Shown one piece after another: positions 10,128 to 18,577 of a DNA stretch of 64,000 nt. The stretch lies in NCBI GenBank assembly GCA_001890945.1, contig MLAX01000002.1, forward strand, positions 620,001 to 684,000. The letters run 5' to 3'. The position numbers and the translations under genes were made by a program. The DNA comes from Alphaproteobacteria bacterium AO1-B. GTDB taxonomy: Bacteria; Pseudomonadota; Alphaproteobacteria; Rhizobiales; Stappiaceae. Each line of letters starts with the position of its first letter. The stretch's first letter is position 1. The notes below the pieces were generated by a model that was not told the DNA's origin, did not search any database, and worked only from the letters and a program-made list of their open reading frames with translations.

Positions 10128-10207
10128 GCCCGCTTTGATGTTGGGCTGGGGATACTTGAGGGTCAGGGCAGATGACCCACTGATAGATGGGCAATAAAAA
10201 AGCGGGC
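10128..10207. other. inverted repeat enclosing a smaller hairpin in the dat-hfq intergenic region
   Basis: Perfect 9-bp arms GCCCGCTTT (10128-10136) and AAAGCGGGC (10199-10207) enclose a second perfect hairpin, GGGTCA (10160-10165) with TGACCC (10173-10178). The folded element would occupy about 80 nt just after the dat stop and 100 nt before the hfq start. It lacks a following T-run, so it is not a typical intrinsic terminator for dat. It could be an hfq leader structure or an RNA processing site. Function is unknown. Confidence 0.5.
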
Positions 10208-10310
10208 AGGCTGGGTACACCATAATCTGAGAGGATTTGTGCTTGGAACAGTCAGCCAGGAGAAAACCGGGTGCCTGGCCGCATCCGGACCAAATAGGAT
10301 AAAAGAACAC

Positions 10311-10565
10311 ATGGCTGAGCGCGCACAAAACCTACAAGACACATTCCTCAATCACGTTCGCAAACAAAAAACACCGCTCACAATTTTCTTGATCAACGGG
10401 GTCAAGCTGCAGGGGGTTGTGACGTGGTTCGACAATTTCTGCGTTCTGCTGCGCCGCGACGGTCATTCGCAGCTGGTTTACAAACATGCCATTTCCACAA
10501 TTATGCCAAACGGACCTGTTCAATTGTTCGATCAGGCTGAGGAAAACGCGGAAAAGGCAAGCTGA
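10311..10565 (+). CDS. hfq: RNA chaperone Hfq
   Basis: Small Sm-like hexameric RNA chaperone of 84 aa that promotes sRNA-mRNA pairing. The Sm1 region ([25 protein letters not shown]) and Sm2 signature YKHAIST are intact, with H59 at the expected place. The ATG at 10311 ([10 protein letters not shown]) is the family start, preceded by AGGATAAAAGAACAC; the reading frame is open further upstream but that part is not Hfq-like. hflX begins immediately after the stop codon, the classic hfq-hflX pair. Confidence 0.97.
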   Translation: MAERAQNLQDTFLNHVRKQKTPLTIFLINGVKLQGVVTWFDNFCVLLRRDGHSQLVYKHAISTIMPNGPVQLFDQAEENAEKAS

Positions 10566-11981
10566 TTGAAACCGAAGTCTCGCGAAGACGACTTTTCGAA
10601 ATCCAATGGTTCAGAAGAACCGGGTCAGAAATCTCTTAGACAAAAAGACACTGGGGTAGATCGTCTGCCCCAGCGCTTTCGTGCGATGATCCTAGAACCG
10701 GTCATCCAGCTGCGTTCTGAAAACTCCCAGGCAGATCTCAGATCCAATCGGAGCCCGGAAGCCCGGCTTGACGAAGCGATTGGCCTCAGCGCGGCCATCA
10801 ACCTGGATATCGTCCATTCTGGCGTGGTGCGGATAAACAATCCCAAGCCTGCGACGCTGTTCGGCGAAGGTAAGGTTGCGGAACTTGCCGGCATTGTTGC
10901 CAGTGAGGATCTGGATCTGGTCGTTATTGACCACCCGTTGTCTCCGGTTCAGCAGAGAAACCTGGAACGCCGCCTGAAGACCAAGGTGATCGACAGGACG
11001 GGTTTGATTCTGGAGATCTTCGGTGACCGCGCACGGACCAAAGAAGGCAAGCTTCAAGTCGATCTGGCGCATCTGACCTGGCAGAAAAGCCGGTTGGTCC
11101 GGTCCTGGACGCACCTTGAACGGCAAAGGGGCGGCGCCGGGTTCATGGGCGGCCCGGGGGAAACCCAAATCGAGGCCGACCGCCGTCAGATCCAAGAACG
11201 GATCATTGCGCTGCAGAAGCAGCTTGAAAGCGTGCGCCGAACCCGGGAACTGCACCGAAAGAAACGGAAGAAGATCCCGCAGCCGGTTGTCGCCCTGGTG
11301 GGTTACACGAACGCCGGAAAGTCGACGCTGTTCAATCGTCTGACTGAGTCCGAGGTGTTTGCCAAGGATCTTCTCTTTGCAACGCTGGACCCAACGCTAC
11401 GCAAAATCACGTTGCCGCACGGACGCGAGATTATCCTGTCAGATACGGTTGGGTTTATTTCGGATCTGCCGACGCATTTGGTGGCCGCTTTCCGCGCGAC
11501 CCTCGAAGAGGTGCTGGAAGCGGATTTGATCCTCCATGTGCGTGATATTTCGCACCCTGACACGGACGCGCAAGCCGAAGACGTCCAAAAGACCTTGGAA
11601 GAACTTGGGGTCGATGCGCTGACTGGCGCACCGATTATTGAGGTCTGGAACAAGATCGATCTCCTCGACAAGGACTACCGGGCGAAACTCCTTTTAGAAG
11701 AACAAGGTGAGGGTCCCGTCGCCCTGTCTGCTGTGACCGGTGTGGGCATTGATCATCTGAGTGCCCGCGTTGACAGTTTCATGGCGCGGCATGACGATAT
11801 CCTGTCGGTCCGTATACCAGTCGCAGAAGGTGCATTGATCGCGAAGCTTTATCAGATGGCGGAGGTCCTTGAGCGTTCCGACGGCGAGGAATACGTGACC
11901 GCGGAAGTCCGGGTCTCGGACAAGCAACGTGGACCGTTCCGGGATCTCTTCGGCAAGTTTGCGATTGATCCATCTGAATAA
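10566..11981 (+). CDS. hflX: ribosome-splitting GTPase HflX
   Basis: GTPase of the Obg-HflX superfamily that binds the 50S subunit and rescues stalled ribosomes. The N-terminal HflX domain (residues about 60-190; FGEGKVAELAG, VIDRTGLILEIF, GPGETQIEADRR) is followed by a G domain with GYTNAGKSTLFN (G1), DTVGFI (G3) and NKID (G4). The length is 471 aa. The TTG at 10566 directly abuts the hfq stop and gives a start consistent with coupling to hfq. An additional 40 charged N-terminal residues precede the conserved core, so a later start is possible. Confidence 0.94.
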   Translation: MKPKSREDDFSKSNGSEEPGQKSLRQKDTGVDRLPQRFRAMILEPVIQLRSENSQADLRSNRSPEARLDEAIGLSAAINLDIVHSGVVRINNPKPATLFGEGKVAELAGIVASEDLDLVVIDHPLSPVQQRNLERRLKTKVIDRTGLILEIFGDRARTKEGKLQVDLAHLTWQKSRLVRSWTHLERQRGGAGFMGGPGETQIEADRRQIQERIIALQKQLESVRRTRELHRKKRKKIPQPVVALVGYTNAGKSTLFNRLTESEVFAKDLLFATLDPTLRKITLPHGREIILSDTVGFISDLPTHLVAAFRATLEEVLEADLILHVRDISHPDTDAQAEDVQKTLEELGVDALTGAPIIEVWNKIDLLDKDYRAKLLLEEQGEGPVALSAVTGVGIDHLSARVDSFMARHDDILSVRIPVAEGALIAKLYQMAEVLERSDGEEYVTAEVRVSDKQRGPFRDLFGKFAIDPSE

Positions 11982-12341
11982 CGGACCGATACACGCCCTT
12001 CGGGCTTCTGATACCGGAACAGCGCCAACCTTTCGAATTGACGGGTTCATTTTTTAATTGACCGGGACGGTACACGTCCTGGTTTGATGGCAGGTGTTTG
12101 CGTTCCTGCCGCCGTATTTCCTGTTTCCGGTCTCAGTGCCGCCGAAATTCCAGCCATTTCGCTAACTATCAGTCTTGGAACAATAAAACTGGTCCAAAAC
12201 GGATCGCTGGCACTCTGTTTTTTCGAGTTGGGGGCATATTTGAGAGCGGTTCAACGCACTCAGACATGCGGCACGGGAATTCGGGGAAACCACCTGAAGC
12301 TTAGACAGGCATAACAATGCTATTCATGGTGGGAGCAACTG
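11982..12341. other. intergenic region, 360 bp, with two small dyads and no gene seen
   Basis: After hflX there is a short hairpin GCCC-TTC-GGGC (11995-12005) followed by TTCTG, which may be a weak terminator. A second inverted repeat, CCGGGACG (12062-12069) with CGTCCTGG (12075-12082, one mismatch), sits further on. Open frames in the second half have no homology-like features and no clear ribosome sites. The promoter of the following flavocytochrome gene must lie here but I cannot place it. Confidence 0.4.
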
Positions 12342-13781
12342 ATGCGACTTATCTATCCGCATGTCGGATTTCTTCTTTTTATTGCTGTCGTTTACAGCGC
12401 ACTTCTCAGCGGTGTTCCAGCTGAAAACCTGATACCAGCTACCTTTGGAGTTGGTGCATTTGTGGCCATGACAGTGTGTATGGTGCTGGCCGCTCGAATA
12501 AGGATCGTTGACGGACTTCTGGGTGGTCCCGGGCGATCTTACCAAGTGCACAGGATCTTTGCCCATTGGGCATGGATCATGACCCTTGCTCATTGGATTC
12601 TGGCGGAACCGCGCGGAGAAAGCATCGTGCCCGGCTGGGAAGAGTTTGGCACCCGCGCCGGGACATTTGCGGGGATTTATCTCATGATCCTGGTGTTGTA
12701 CGGGCTCATCCCGGCGATTCCCTATCATGTCTGGCGCTGGACCCATTATGCAATGGGCCCGATTTATCTCGTCACGGTCGCTCACGTCTTCCTATCGGCC
12801 ATCCCTGTCGAAGATTTCAGTGTGCATTGGTGGGTGCTGGCGGCCTTGTCTGTGGTTGGCATTGCTGCGATGGCGCGTGTCATCGCGCACCATTTGCACC
12901 GGCCCCGCCGAATGCAGGTAAGCGCGTTGAAGCACAACCATGACAGTATCGATATCCGGCTTGAACCGCGAGATGGCCGGGGGGCGGTCGCATGGTGTCC
13001 GGGCCAGCACGCGAGCCTTTCCTGCACCAAACGGGGCCTTCGGGAACCGCACCCGTTCACAATTGCATCGGCGCCAAGTCAGAACGGCATGCGTTTCGTT
13101 ATCTTCGACCGTGGAGATTATACAAAGAAGCTGCAAACGCAGCTCAAGGTTGGCGACGAAGTGCTGTTGAACAGGATTGCGGGTGACTTTGCCCCACAAA
13201 CCGATCCGAAACGGATCTACAGGCAGATTTGGGTTGCGGGCGGAGCAGGGGTTACCCCGTTTCTGGCAGCGCTTGGCGCAATGTCACCTGACCACGGGCC
13301 GCGGATTGACTTGTTTTATATTTACAGGTCCATGAACCATGCGGTCGATCTCAATTATCTGGCGGCAATGGCCAAACGGTTGCCTCAACTGGTGGTGCAT
13401 TTTCTCGGCGATGCGGAAGGTGCCCGGTTCAACATGGAGACCTTCGATGCCCATTTGCCGCCTGGTTGGCAATCATCCGAGCTCTTTGCGTGCGGTCCGG
13501 ATCCACTGCTGACAATCGCATGCCGGTCCTATCGCGCAGCCGGAGGTCAACTGCCGATCCACACGGAGGTCTTTGATTTCCGCAATCCCATACGGACATG
13601 GCGGCAGGTCTTCGGCCTCGGACCCAAACGCACCATCCAGCAGCGCCCCCCATCAGATGACGCTCATCAGATCGGTCCGAAAACCATCGGGGCACCAGCC
13701 GGAATGCAACCCGCCTGGCCACAGCGCAGACCTCAACTGGCGCCTGAACCAAGAGCGATACCGTCGCCCGTGGCAAGTTGA
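12342..13781 (+). CDS. ferric-reductase-like transmembrane flavoprotein (ferredoxin-reductase type oxidoreductase)
   Basis: Membrane oxidoreductase of 479 aa. The N-terminal half (about 1-185) has six hydrophobic helices with haem-ligand-type histidines (HRIFAHWAWIMTLAHW, HVWRWTHY, VTVAHVF), as in the ferric reductase/NADPH-oxidase family. The C-terminal half has the FAD-binding motif EPHPFTIASAP and the NAD(P)-binding motif VAGGAGVTPFLAAL plus FACGPDPLL. It probably moves electrons from NAD(P)H across the membrane; the acceptor is unknown. The last 50 residues are proline-rich and low in complexity, unlike the family core. It lies between hflX and mazG and looks like an accessory insertion in a conserved block. 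Confidence 0.83.
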   Translation: MRLIYPHVGFLLFIAVVYSALLSGVPAENLIPATFGVGAFVAMTVCMVLAARIRIVDGLLGGPGRSYQVHRIFAHWAWIMTLAHWILAEPRGESIVPGWEEFGTRAGTFAGIYLMILVLYGLIPAIPYHVWRWTHYAMGPIYLVTVAHVFLSAIPVEDFSVHWWVLAALSVVGIAAMARVIAHHLHRPRRMQVSALKHNHDSIDIRLEPRDGRGAVAWCPGQHASLSCTKRGLREPHPFTIASAPSQNGMRFVIFDRGDYTKKLQTQLKVGDEVLLNRIAGDFAPQTDPKRIYRQIWVAGGAGVTPFLAALGAMSPDHGPRIDLFYIYRSMNHAVDLNYLAAMAKRLPQLVVHFLGDAEGARFNMETFDAHLPPGWQSSELFACGPDPLLTIACRSYRAAGGQLPIHTEVFDFRNPIRTWRQVFGLGPKRTIQQRPPSDDAHQIGPKTIGAPAGMQPAWPQRRPQLAPEPRAIPSPVAS

Positions 13782-13795
13782 TGATCAAAGGCTAG

Positions 13796-13832
13796 GAATT
13801 GGCGTTGGTTCGTGGAGGACTAGCGCCAATTC
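13796..13832. terminator. candidate bidirectional terminator between convergent genes
   Basis: Perfect 9-bp arms GAATTGGCG (13796-13804) and CGCCAATTC (13824-13832) with a 19-nt loop lie in the 72-bp gap between the convergent flavocytochrome and binding-protein genes. There is no strong T-run on either side, so efficiency is uncertain. Confidence 0.45.
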
Positions 13833-13853
13833 AATTGGGTAAACACTCAGTGT

Positions 13854-14597
13854 CTAGTTCTGTTTGGCCGGGGGGTGATAGGCGCAACAGGTAAGCTGGT
13901 TCCGGCTGAATTGCGGCAAAACAGTATTGAGGCGCACTCTTCGCGAGACGTTATCCCTTTCACCGGAAAAGGCCAGCACCAACGGTTTGCGAAACAAAAT
14001 GTATTTGTTGGCAACCAGCCCGGTGATACCCATTTTTTCGCTGATGCGGAGCATGACTGATGGATCGGTCACGGCGACCTCTGTCCGACCGGCTGCAAGC
14101 ATACGAACAAGATCTTGTTCAGTGTCCACGCCGGTCGCCGTGGTGGCGTGGTGTTCGACCTCTTCTTGAATTTCGATCGGATAGACAAAGCTCCGCACAT
14201 ACCCGACCGGGTAATTTTCAAAGAGATCGTGCGTGTTGCGCCAAGACACACTGGTGTCCTGACGGTGAACAACTCCAACCTGAGACATCATGATGGGCCG
14301 GGAGGCTTTGAAACCTTCGATGATTTCTTCTGGCCAGGCCGGAAAATAGCCGATGTACTGGCCGCTTTTTGCAAGCGCCTTGGCACGGGGGAACGACATG
14401 TAATCGATTTCGAGGGTCACACCGATCTCGGCTAAAGATGCGCGGAGAACGGCAACAGCGCTGCCACCATCCTTTTCCTGCGGGCTTGAATAGGGCGGCC
14501 AATCCAATGCTGAAATGCGCCACGTCTCAGCATGCGCTGAATACGCAGCTGCGAGGGTCGCCATTGCAAACAGCGCAAAAGCTTTGAGGAGGGCCAT
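13854..14597 (-). CDS. periplasmic substrate-binding protein, amino-acid type (SBP_bac_3)
   Basis: Secreted binding protein of 247 aa. A signal peptide (MALLKAFALFAMATLAAAYSAHA) is followed by ETWRISALDWPPYSSP, the classic start of family 3 solute-binding proteins, then GYFPAWPEEI and a domain with VGYVRSFVYP. No ABC permease or ATPase is adjacent. Orphan proteins of this sort in proteobacteria may act as sensors or partner with distant transporters. A cysteine pair close to the C-terminus (LTCCAYHP) is unusual. The ligand cannot be deduced. Confidence 0.8.
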   Translation of the reverse strand: MALLKAFALFAMATLAAAYSAHAETWRISALDWPPYSSPQEKDGGSAVAVLRASLAEIGVTLEIDYMSFPRAKALAKSGQYIGYFPAWPEEIIEGFKASRPIMMSQVGVVHRQDTSVSWRNTHDLFENYPVGYVRSFVYPIEIQEEVEHHATTATGVDTEQDLVRMLAAGRTEVAVTDPSVMLRISEKMGITGLVANKYILFRKPLVLAFSGERDNVSRRVRLNTVLPQFSRNQLTCCAYHPPAKQN

Positions 14598-14705
14598 GAA
14601 AGTCTGGTGCTTCCGAACGTGTTTTTCAGAAGTTTGAGAGATTCTGACCCCAAGTAAACCTTGGCAAAAAACGTATGGTCAGTTTTTGCGAGGCTCAAAA
14701 CAGGA

Positions 14706-15542
14706 TCAGGTTGCAGTTGGATCCTGTTTCTTTGCAGCTTGCCACGCCGTTTCCATGTCTTCGAGGCTCATCGCTTCCAGTGTGGTTCCATTTGCCTCTG
14801 CAACGCCCTCGATTGCTGCAAACCTTCGGCGGAATTTCCGGTTGGTCCGGCGCAGGGCTTCTTCCGGGTCGATATCGAGGTGCCGGGCGAGGTTTGCCAG
14901 GGTAAAGAGCGTGTCCCCCAACTCGTCTGTGATCCGGTCCTTGTCAGGATCAGATTTGGAGAGTTCCTCGTCCAGCTCATGGGTCTCTTCCCGGATCTTG
15001 TCCAGAACCAGCCGGGCATCGTTCCAGTCGAAACCGACCTTGGATGCCCGGCGCTGGAGCTTGTCCGCCTCTTGAAGGGCAGGGAAGGCCGTTGGCACGT
15101 CGTCGAGAAATCCTTTGTTCGGCTCGGCAAGCCCCAGGGCTTCCCGTTCAGCACGTTTTTCAGCCCGTTCTTCCGATTTGATCCGCTCCCAGATTCCCTT
15201 GACGAGTTCGGGTTTTTCACCGGTTTCATCGCCAAAGACATGCGGATGCCGACGGATCATCTTTTTGGTGATGCCCTCCACCACATCGGGAAACGAAAAC
15301 TGATCCTTTTCCTCCGCCATCCGCGCGTGGTAGACCACCTGCAAGAGGAGATCGCCAAGTTCTTCTCGGAGCTCCAGCATGTCGTCTTTCGCGATCGCAT
15401 CAGCGACCTCGTACGCTTCTTCCAGAGTGTAGGGCGCAATCGTCGCGAAGTTCTGTTCCAGATCCCAGGGGCACCCGGTTCCGGGCGTGCGCAGGGCGGC
15501 CATGATTTCGATAAGGCGGGAGATGTCTCGGCTGGGTTTCAT
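14706..15542 (-). CDS. mazG: nucleoside triphosphate pyrophosphohydrolase MazG
   Basis: All-alpha NTP pyrophosphatase that hydrolyses (d)NTPs to monophosphates. Two tandem MazG domains are seen: the first has CPWDLEQ, EEAYEVADAI and ELGDLLLQVVYHA, the second EETHELDEEL and ELGDTLFTLANLARHL, each with the EExxE and ExxD metal-binding pattern. It is 278 aa from the ATG at 15542 (MKPSRDISRL), chosen because AAGGCCTCC precedes it. An in-frame ATG at 15584 would add 14 residues. Position downstream of hflX is conserved in Rhizobiales, here separated by the two accessory genes. Confidence 0.94.
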   Translation of the reverse strand: MKPSRDISRLIEIMAALRTPGTGCPWDLEQNFATIAPYTLEEAYEVADAIAKDDMLELREELGDLLLQVVYHARMAEEKDQFSFPDVVEGITKKMIRRHPHVFGDETGEKPELVKGIWERIKSEERAEKRAEREALGLAEPNKGFLDDVPTAFPALQEADKLQRRASKVGFDWNDARLVLDKIREETHELDEELSKSDPDKDRITDELGDTLFTLANLARHLDIDPEEALRRTNRKFRRRFAAIEGVAEANGTTLEAMSLEDMETAWQAAKKQDPTAT

Positions 15543-15608
15543 TGGAGGCCTTGGCAGATAGTTGTTGCGCATCGAAGATGCCACTCTTGGCAGGTTCCAA
15601 GGTGAGTT

Positions 15609-16388
15609 TCAATCCGCCTGACAGGCTGCGCAGAAGTATGCCTTGCGTGTGTCGATTACGACCTGCGTGATGTCGCCCGCACAGGTGGGGCAACTCCGCT
15701 TGCCAAAGATATTGACCCGCTCCCGATACCGGCCCCGACCGTGAGCGGCCTCATCGACAGTTATGATCGCGTTGCGTTTGACGCCGATCTCGAGCAACTG
15801 CACGGCATCGGCCCAGAGGCGCTCAAAGTCATCTTTTGAGAGGTCTTTTCCTGGCCGGTCAGGATGAATGCCTTGGCGCCACAAAATTTCACTGCGGTAG
15901 ATGTTGCCGATACCGGCCAGAACGGATTGGTTCATCAGGAGCTTACCGATGGGTGACCGGCTCTTGGAGATCCGGGTGTAGACCCGCTCAGGATCTGCAT
16001 CTGCGCGAAGGATGTCGGGGCCAATCCGCGATGTCAGCTTGGCCATATCAACCGGATCAAGGATCTCACACGCCGTTGGTCCGTTGATATCGATGAGATG
16101 TGTGTCGCCAATCATCCGTATACGGACCGCGCCCCGCGGTTCGTATTCAGGCAGTTTCCTTTTTCGGATTCGGCCGAACAGTCCGAGGTGGACGTGGAGA
16201 AAGGTTTCTCCTTCAAAGCGGTAGATCAGGTGTTTGCCATAGGCTTCGACATCTTCGCAAAGGCGTCCGTTGAGCCAGGCGGCACCATCTTCGAACCGCC
16301 CTTGCGGCGAAGAGATGGCTAAATAGCGATTTTTGAGGATTTTCCGGTGGTCACGGGCGGCACGATGGATCGTATGGCCTTCAGGCAT
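15609..16388 (-). CDS. nei: Fpg/Nei family DNA glycosylase (endonuclease VIII-like)
   Basis: Base-excision repair glycosylase/AP lyase that removes oxidised bases. The mature N-terminus P2-E3 (MPEGHTIHRAARDH) supplies the catalytic proline and glutamate, with the His after Gly typical of the Nei rather than Fpg branch. The helix-two-turn-helix region is MNQSVLAGIGNIYRSEILW. The C-terminal zinc finger SCPTC...YFCAACQ is intact. The length of 259 aa is normal. Substrate preference between pyrimidine and purine lesions is not resolvable by eye. Confidence 0.9.
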   Translation of the reverse strand: MPEGHTIHRAARDHRKILKNRYLAISSPQGRFEDGAAWLNGRLCEDVEAYGKHLIYRFEGETFLHVHLGLFGRIRKRKLPEYEPRGAVRIRMIGDTHLIDINGPTACEILDPVDMAKLTSRIGPDILRADADPERVYTRISKSRSPIGKLLMNQSVLAGIGNIYRSEILWRQGIHPDRPGKDLSKDDFERLWADAVQLLEIGVKRNAIITVDEAAHGRGRYRERVNIFGKRSCPTCAGDITQVVIDTRKAYFCAACQAD

Positions 16389-16500
16389 TGGCGAACGGCT
16401 CTTGGAAATGCGGGGCGGATGAAGGGCTTCAAGTTGAAGTCCTCCAAACCATAGTGCGCGTTTCAGATCAGACCAGTCATGGGATCACCCTCCGGACGCG

Positions 16501-17646
16501 TTACCCGCGGATTGAGGGATGCCAGAAGGTCACAGCGCGCTCCAGAAGCGCAACCAGGCCATAAAACAAAGAACCGGCCAACGCTGCGACAGCAATTTCC
16601 GCCCAGACCATATCAACGTTCATACGCCCGACTTCCGTGGAAATCCGGAAGCCCATGCCAACAATCGGGGTGCCGAAGAACTCCGCCACGATGGCACCGA
16701 TCAGGGCGAGCGTGGAGTTGATCTTGAGCGCGTTGAAAATGAACGGCATGGCCATGGGCAAACGCAGCTTGAACAAGGTCTGCCAGTAGTTGGAGGCGTA
16801 GGTCCGCATCAGATCCCGTTGCATGGAATCAGATGCGGCGAGACCAGAGACCGTATTCACCAGCATCGGGAAGAAGGTCATGATGATCACGACGGCCGCC
16901 TTGGACGGCCAATCGAAGCCAAACCACATCACCATGATCGGCGCGACACCGATGATCGGAAGCGCCGATACCAGATTGCCGATTGGCAAAAGCCCCCGGC
17001 GTAGGAACGGCACCCGGTCGACCAGGATCGCGATCAGGAAACCGGCACCGCATCCAAGCGCGTAACCGACGAGCACTGCCTTCAAGAAGGTCTGCTGGAA
17101 GTCGGCCCAAAGGGTGGGGACAGACGTCGTCATCCGCAGCCAGATCTCGGACGGTGCAGGCAACAAGACCTTGGGTACACCGGCACCGGTGACGATCAGC
17201 TCCCACAAGATCAAGAGCGTGATGCCAAAGATCGCCGGGATGGCTAGGTTCACAATTCGGGTGGTGAGCAGCGACCGGCTTTTCCAGATCGCCAAACGCT
17301 CAACGAACAACCAGAAGGCCGCCCATGTTGCCGCTGTCAGCGCCCAGAACCCGAGTGCGGCTTCCCCTTCGTGGCGGCCCGCCGCGCTGATCAAAAGCGA
17401 AGCAGCAAGGGCCGCGACAATGCCCAGGGCTAAATCGCCAATCCAGTTGCGCATGAAGCCAAGCTCGTAACGAACGCCAAGGATCGCCAGAAGCACGAGG
17501 CACAAGGCAAGCTGCGGTGCCTCCAGAATGCCGATATCCGGTTTGAAGGCCGTGCTGAACAGCCCGACAAGAACCATGGCGACGACAAACCAGGCGAGAA
17601 GGGCCGGCATGTCGAACCGGCGTTTTGAGACCGTTTGTGCACTCAT
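16501..17646 (-). CDS. ABC transporter permease (nitrate/taurine/pyrimidine-type)
   Basis: Inner-membrane permease of 381 aa. The BPD_transp_1 domain occupies the C-terminal two thirds, with the EAA-like loop MQRDLMRTYASNYWQTLFKLRLPMAMPFIFNALKI. About 130 extra N-terminal residues contain four hydrophobic stretches not found in the partner permease. It is the last gene of the catabolic operon read leftwards; its start overlaps the stop of the partner permease (ATGA). The import substrate is probably a pyrimidine, dihydropyrimidine, hydantoin or ureido compound given the neighbouring enzymes; this is inference. No solute-binding protein is encoded nearby. Confidence 0.88.
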   Translation of the reverse strand: MSAQTVSKRRFDMPALLAWFVVAMVLVGLFSTAFKPDIGILEAPQLALCLVLLAILGVRYELGFMRNWIGDLALGIVAALAASLLISAAGRHEGEAALGFWALTAATWAAFWLFVERLAIWKSRSLLTTRIVNLAIPAIFGITLLILWELIVTGAGVPKVLLPAPSEIWLRMTTSVPTLWADFQQTFLKAVLVGYALGCGAGFLIAILVDRVPFLRRGLLPIGNLVSALPIIGVAPIMVMWFGFDWPSKAAVVIIMTFFPMLVNTVSGLAASDSMQRDLMRTYASNYWQTLFKLRLPMAMPFIFNALKINSTLALIGAIVAEFFGTPIVGMGFRISTEVGRMNVDMVWAEIAVAALAGSLFYGLVALLERAVTFWHPSIRG

Positions 17647-18566
17647 CTCGCCATCCCCATGCGCTTCAAGGTGAGTTTTTCAAGGACGCCGATCAGGGCC
17701 ACCAGGCTTCCGGCCAGGAAAGCGGCCATCAAAAGCGCGGACCAGATCTGAATGGTTTGACCATAGTACGAACCCGCGAGAAGGCGTGCACCAAGTCCGG
17801 CAACGGCTCCAGTTGGCAACTCCCCGACGATTGCGCCGACCAGCGAGGCGGCCATGCCGATCTTCATGGATGTGAAGAGGTAAGGAACCGCATAGGGCAA
17901 GCGCAGTTTCCAAAACGCTTGAAGACGCGTTGCGGAATAGGTGTGCATCAGATCCATATGAATGACTTCCGGAGAGCGCAGGCCTTTCACCATGCCGACG
18001 GTCACCGGAAAGAAAGACAGGTAGGTCGAAATCATCGCCTTCGGCAGCAATCCGGAGATGCCGACCGCATTCAAAACCACAATGATCATTGGCGCGATCG
18101 CGAGTATCGGAATGGTTTGCGAGGAAATCACCCAGGGCATCAAAGACTTGTCGAGTACGCGGCTGTGCACGATCCCGACAGCAAGCAGGATCCCGAGCAA
18201 TGTCCCGATCAGAAATCCGAGAAGGGTCGACGACAACGTAATGCCGGAATGGTAGATGAGAGACCGCTTGGACGTGATCTTCTTTTCGACCGTTGTGTTC
18301 CAGATTTCTGCGATGACCTGATGCGGTGCCGGCAGAACGGGTCGCTCTTGGGCCAACGTATCTGTGACCAACTGGCTTATTGGCACATCGGTCTGGTTGG
18401 CCCGCTCATACATGTCCTGCTGGAACGGCGTGTTCAAGGCAACAGCTGCGACGTACCAGATTGCAAAGATCGCGAGAACGACCACCAGGACCGGTCCGAG
18501 TGTGCCGGACAACAGACCAGCAAACGGATTTGTGCTGCGCGGGGCGGTGAGGGCTGTGTCAGACAT
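17643..18566 (-). CDS. ABC transporter permease (nitrate/taurine/pyrimidine-type)
   Basis: Second inner-membrane permease, 307 aa. It has an N-terminal helix (about 22-42), a short periplasmic segment (FQQDMYERANQTDVPISQLV) and a BPD_transp_1 domain with the EAA-like loop IHMDLMHTYSATRLQAFWKLRLPYAVPYLFTSMKI. It presumably heterodimerises with the product of 16501-17646. It starts 11 bp after the ATPase stop and ends overlapping the next gene, so the three transporter genes are one translational unit. Confidence 0.88.
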   Translation of the reverse strand: MSDTALTAPRSTNPFAGLLSGTLGPVLVVVLAIFAIWYVAAVALNTPFQQDMYERANQTDVPISQLVTDTLAQERPVLPAPHQVIAEIWNTTVEKKITSKRSLIYHSGITLSSTLLGFLIGTLLGILLAVGIVHSRVLDKSLMPWVISSQTIPILAIAPMIIVVLNAVGISGLLPKAMISTYLSFFPVTVGMVKGLRSPEVIHMDLMHTYSATRLQAFWKLRLPYAVPYLFTSMKIGMAASLVGAIVGELPTGAVAGLGARLLAGSYYGQTIQIWSALLMAAFLAGSLVALIGVLEKLTLKRMGMAR

Positions 18567-18577
18567 AAGCTGCTCCC

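Noticed and set aside
12058..12074. TTGACC...GGT near 12058 looked like a RutR half-site pair
   Set aside because: The spacing between arms is one base too long and the right arm reads GGTACA, so the match is poor.
12084..12314. 76-codon open frame before the ferric-reductase-like gene
   Set aside because: No ribosome site, no homology-like pattern, and overlaps another open frame of equal length; most likely chance.
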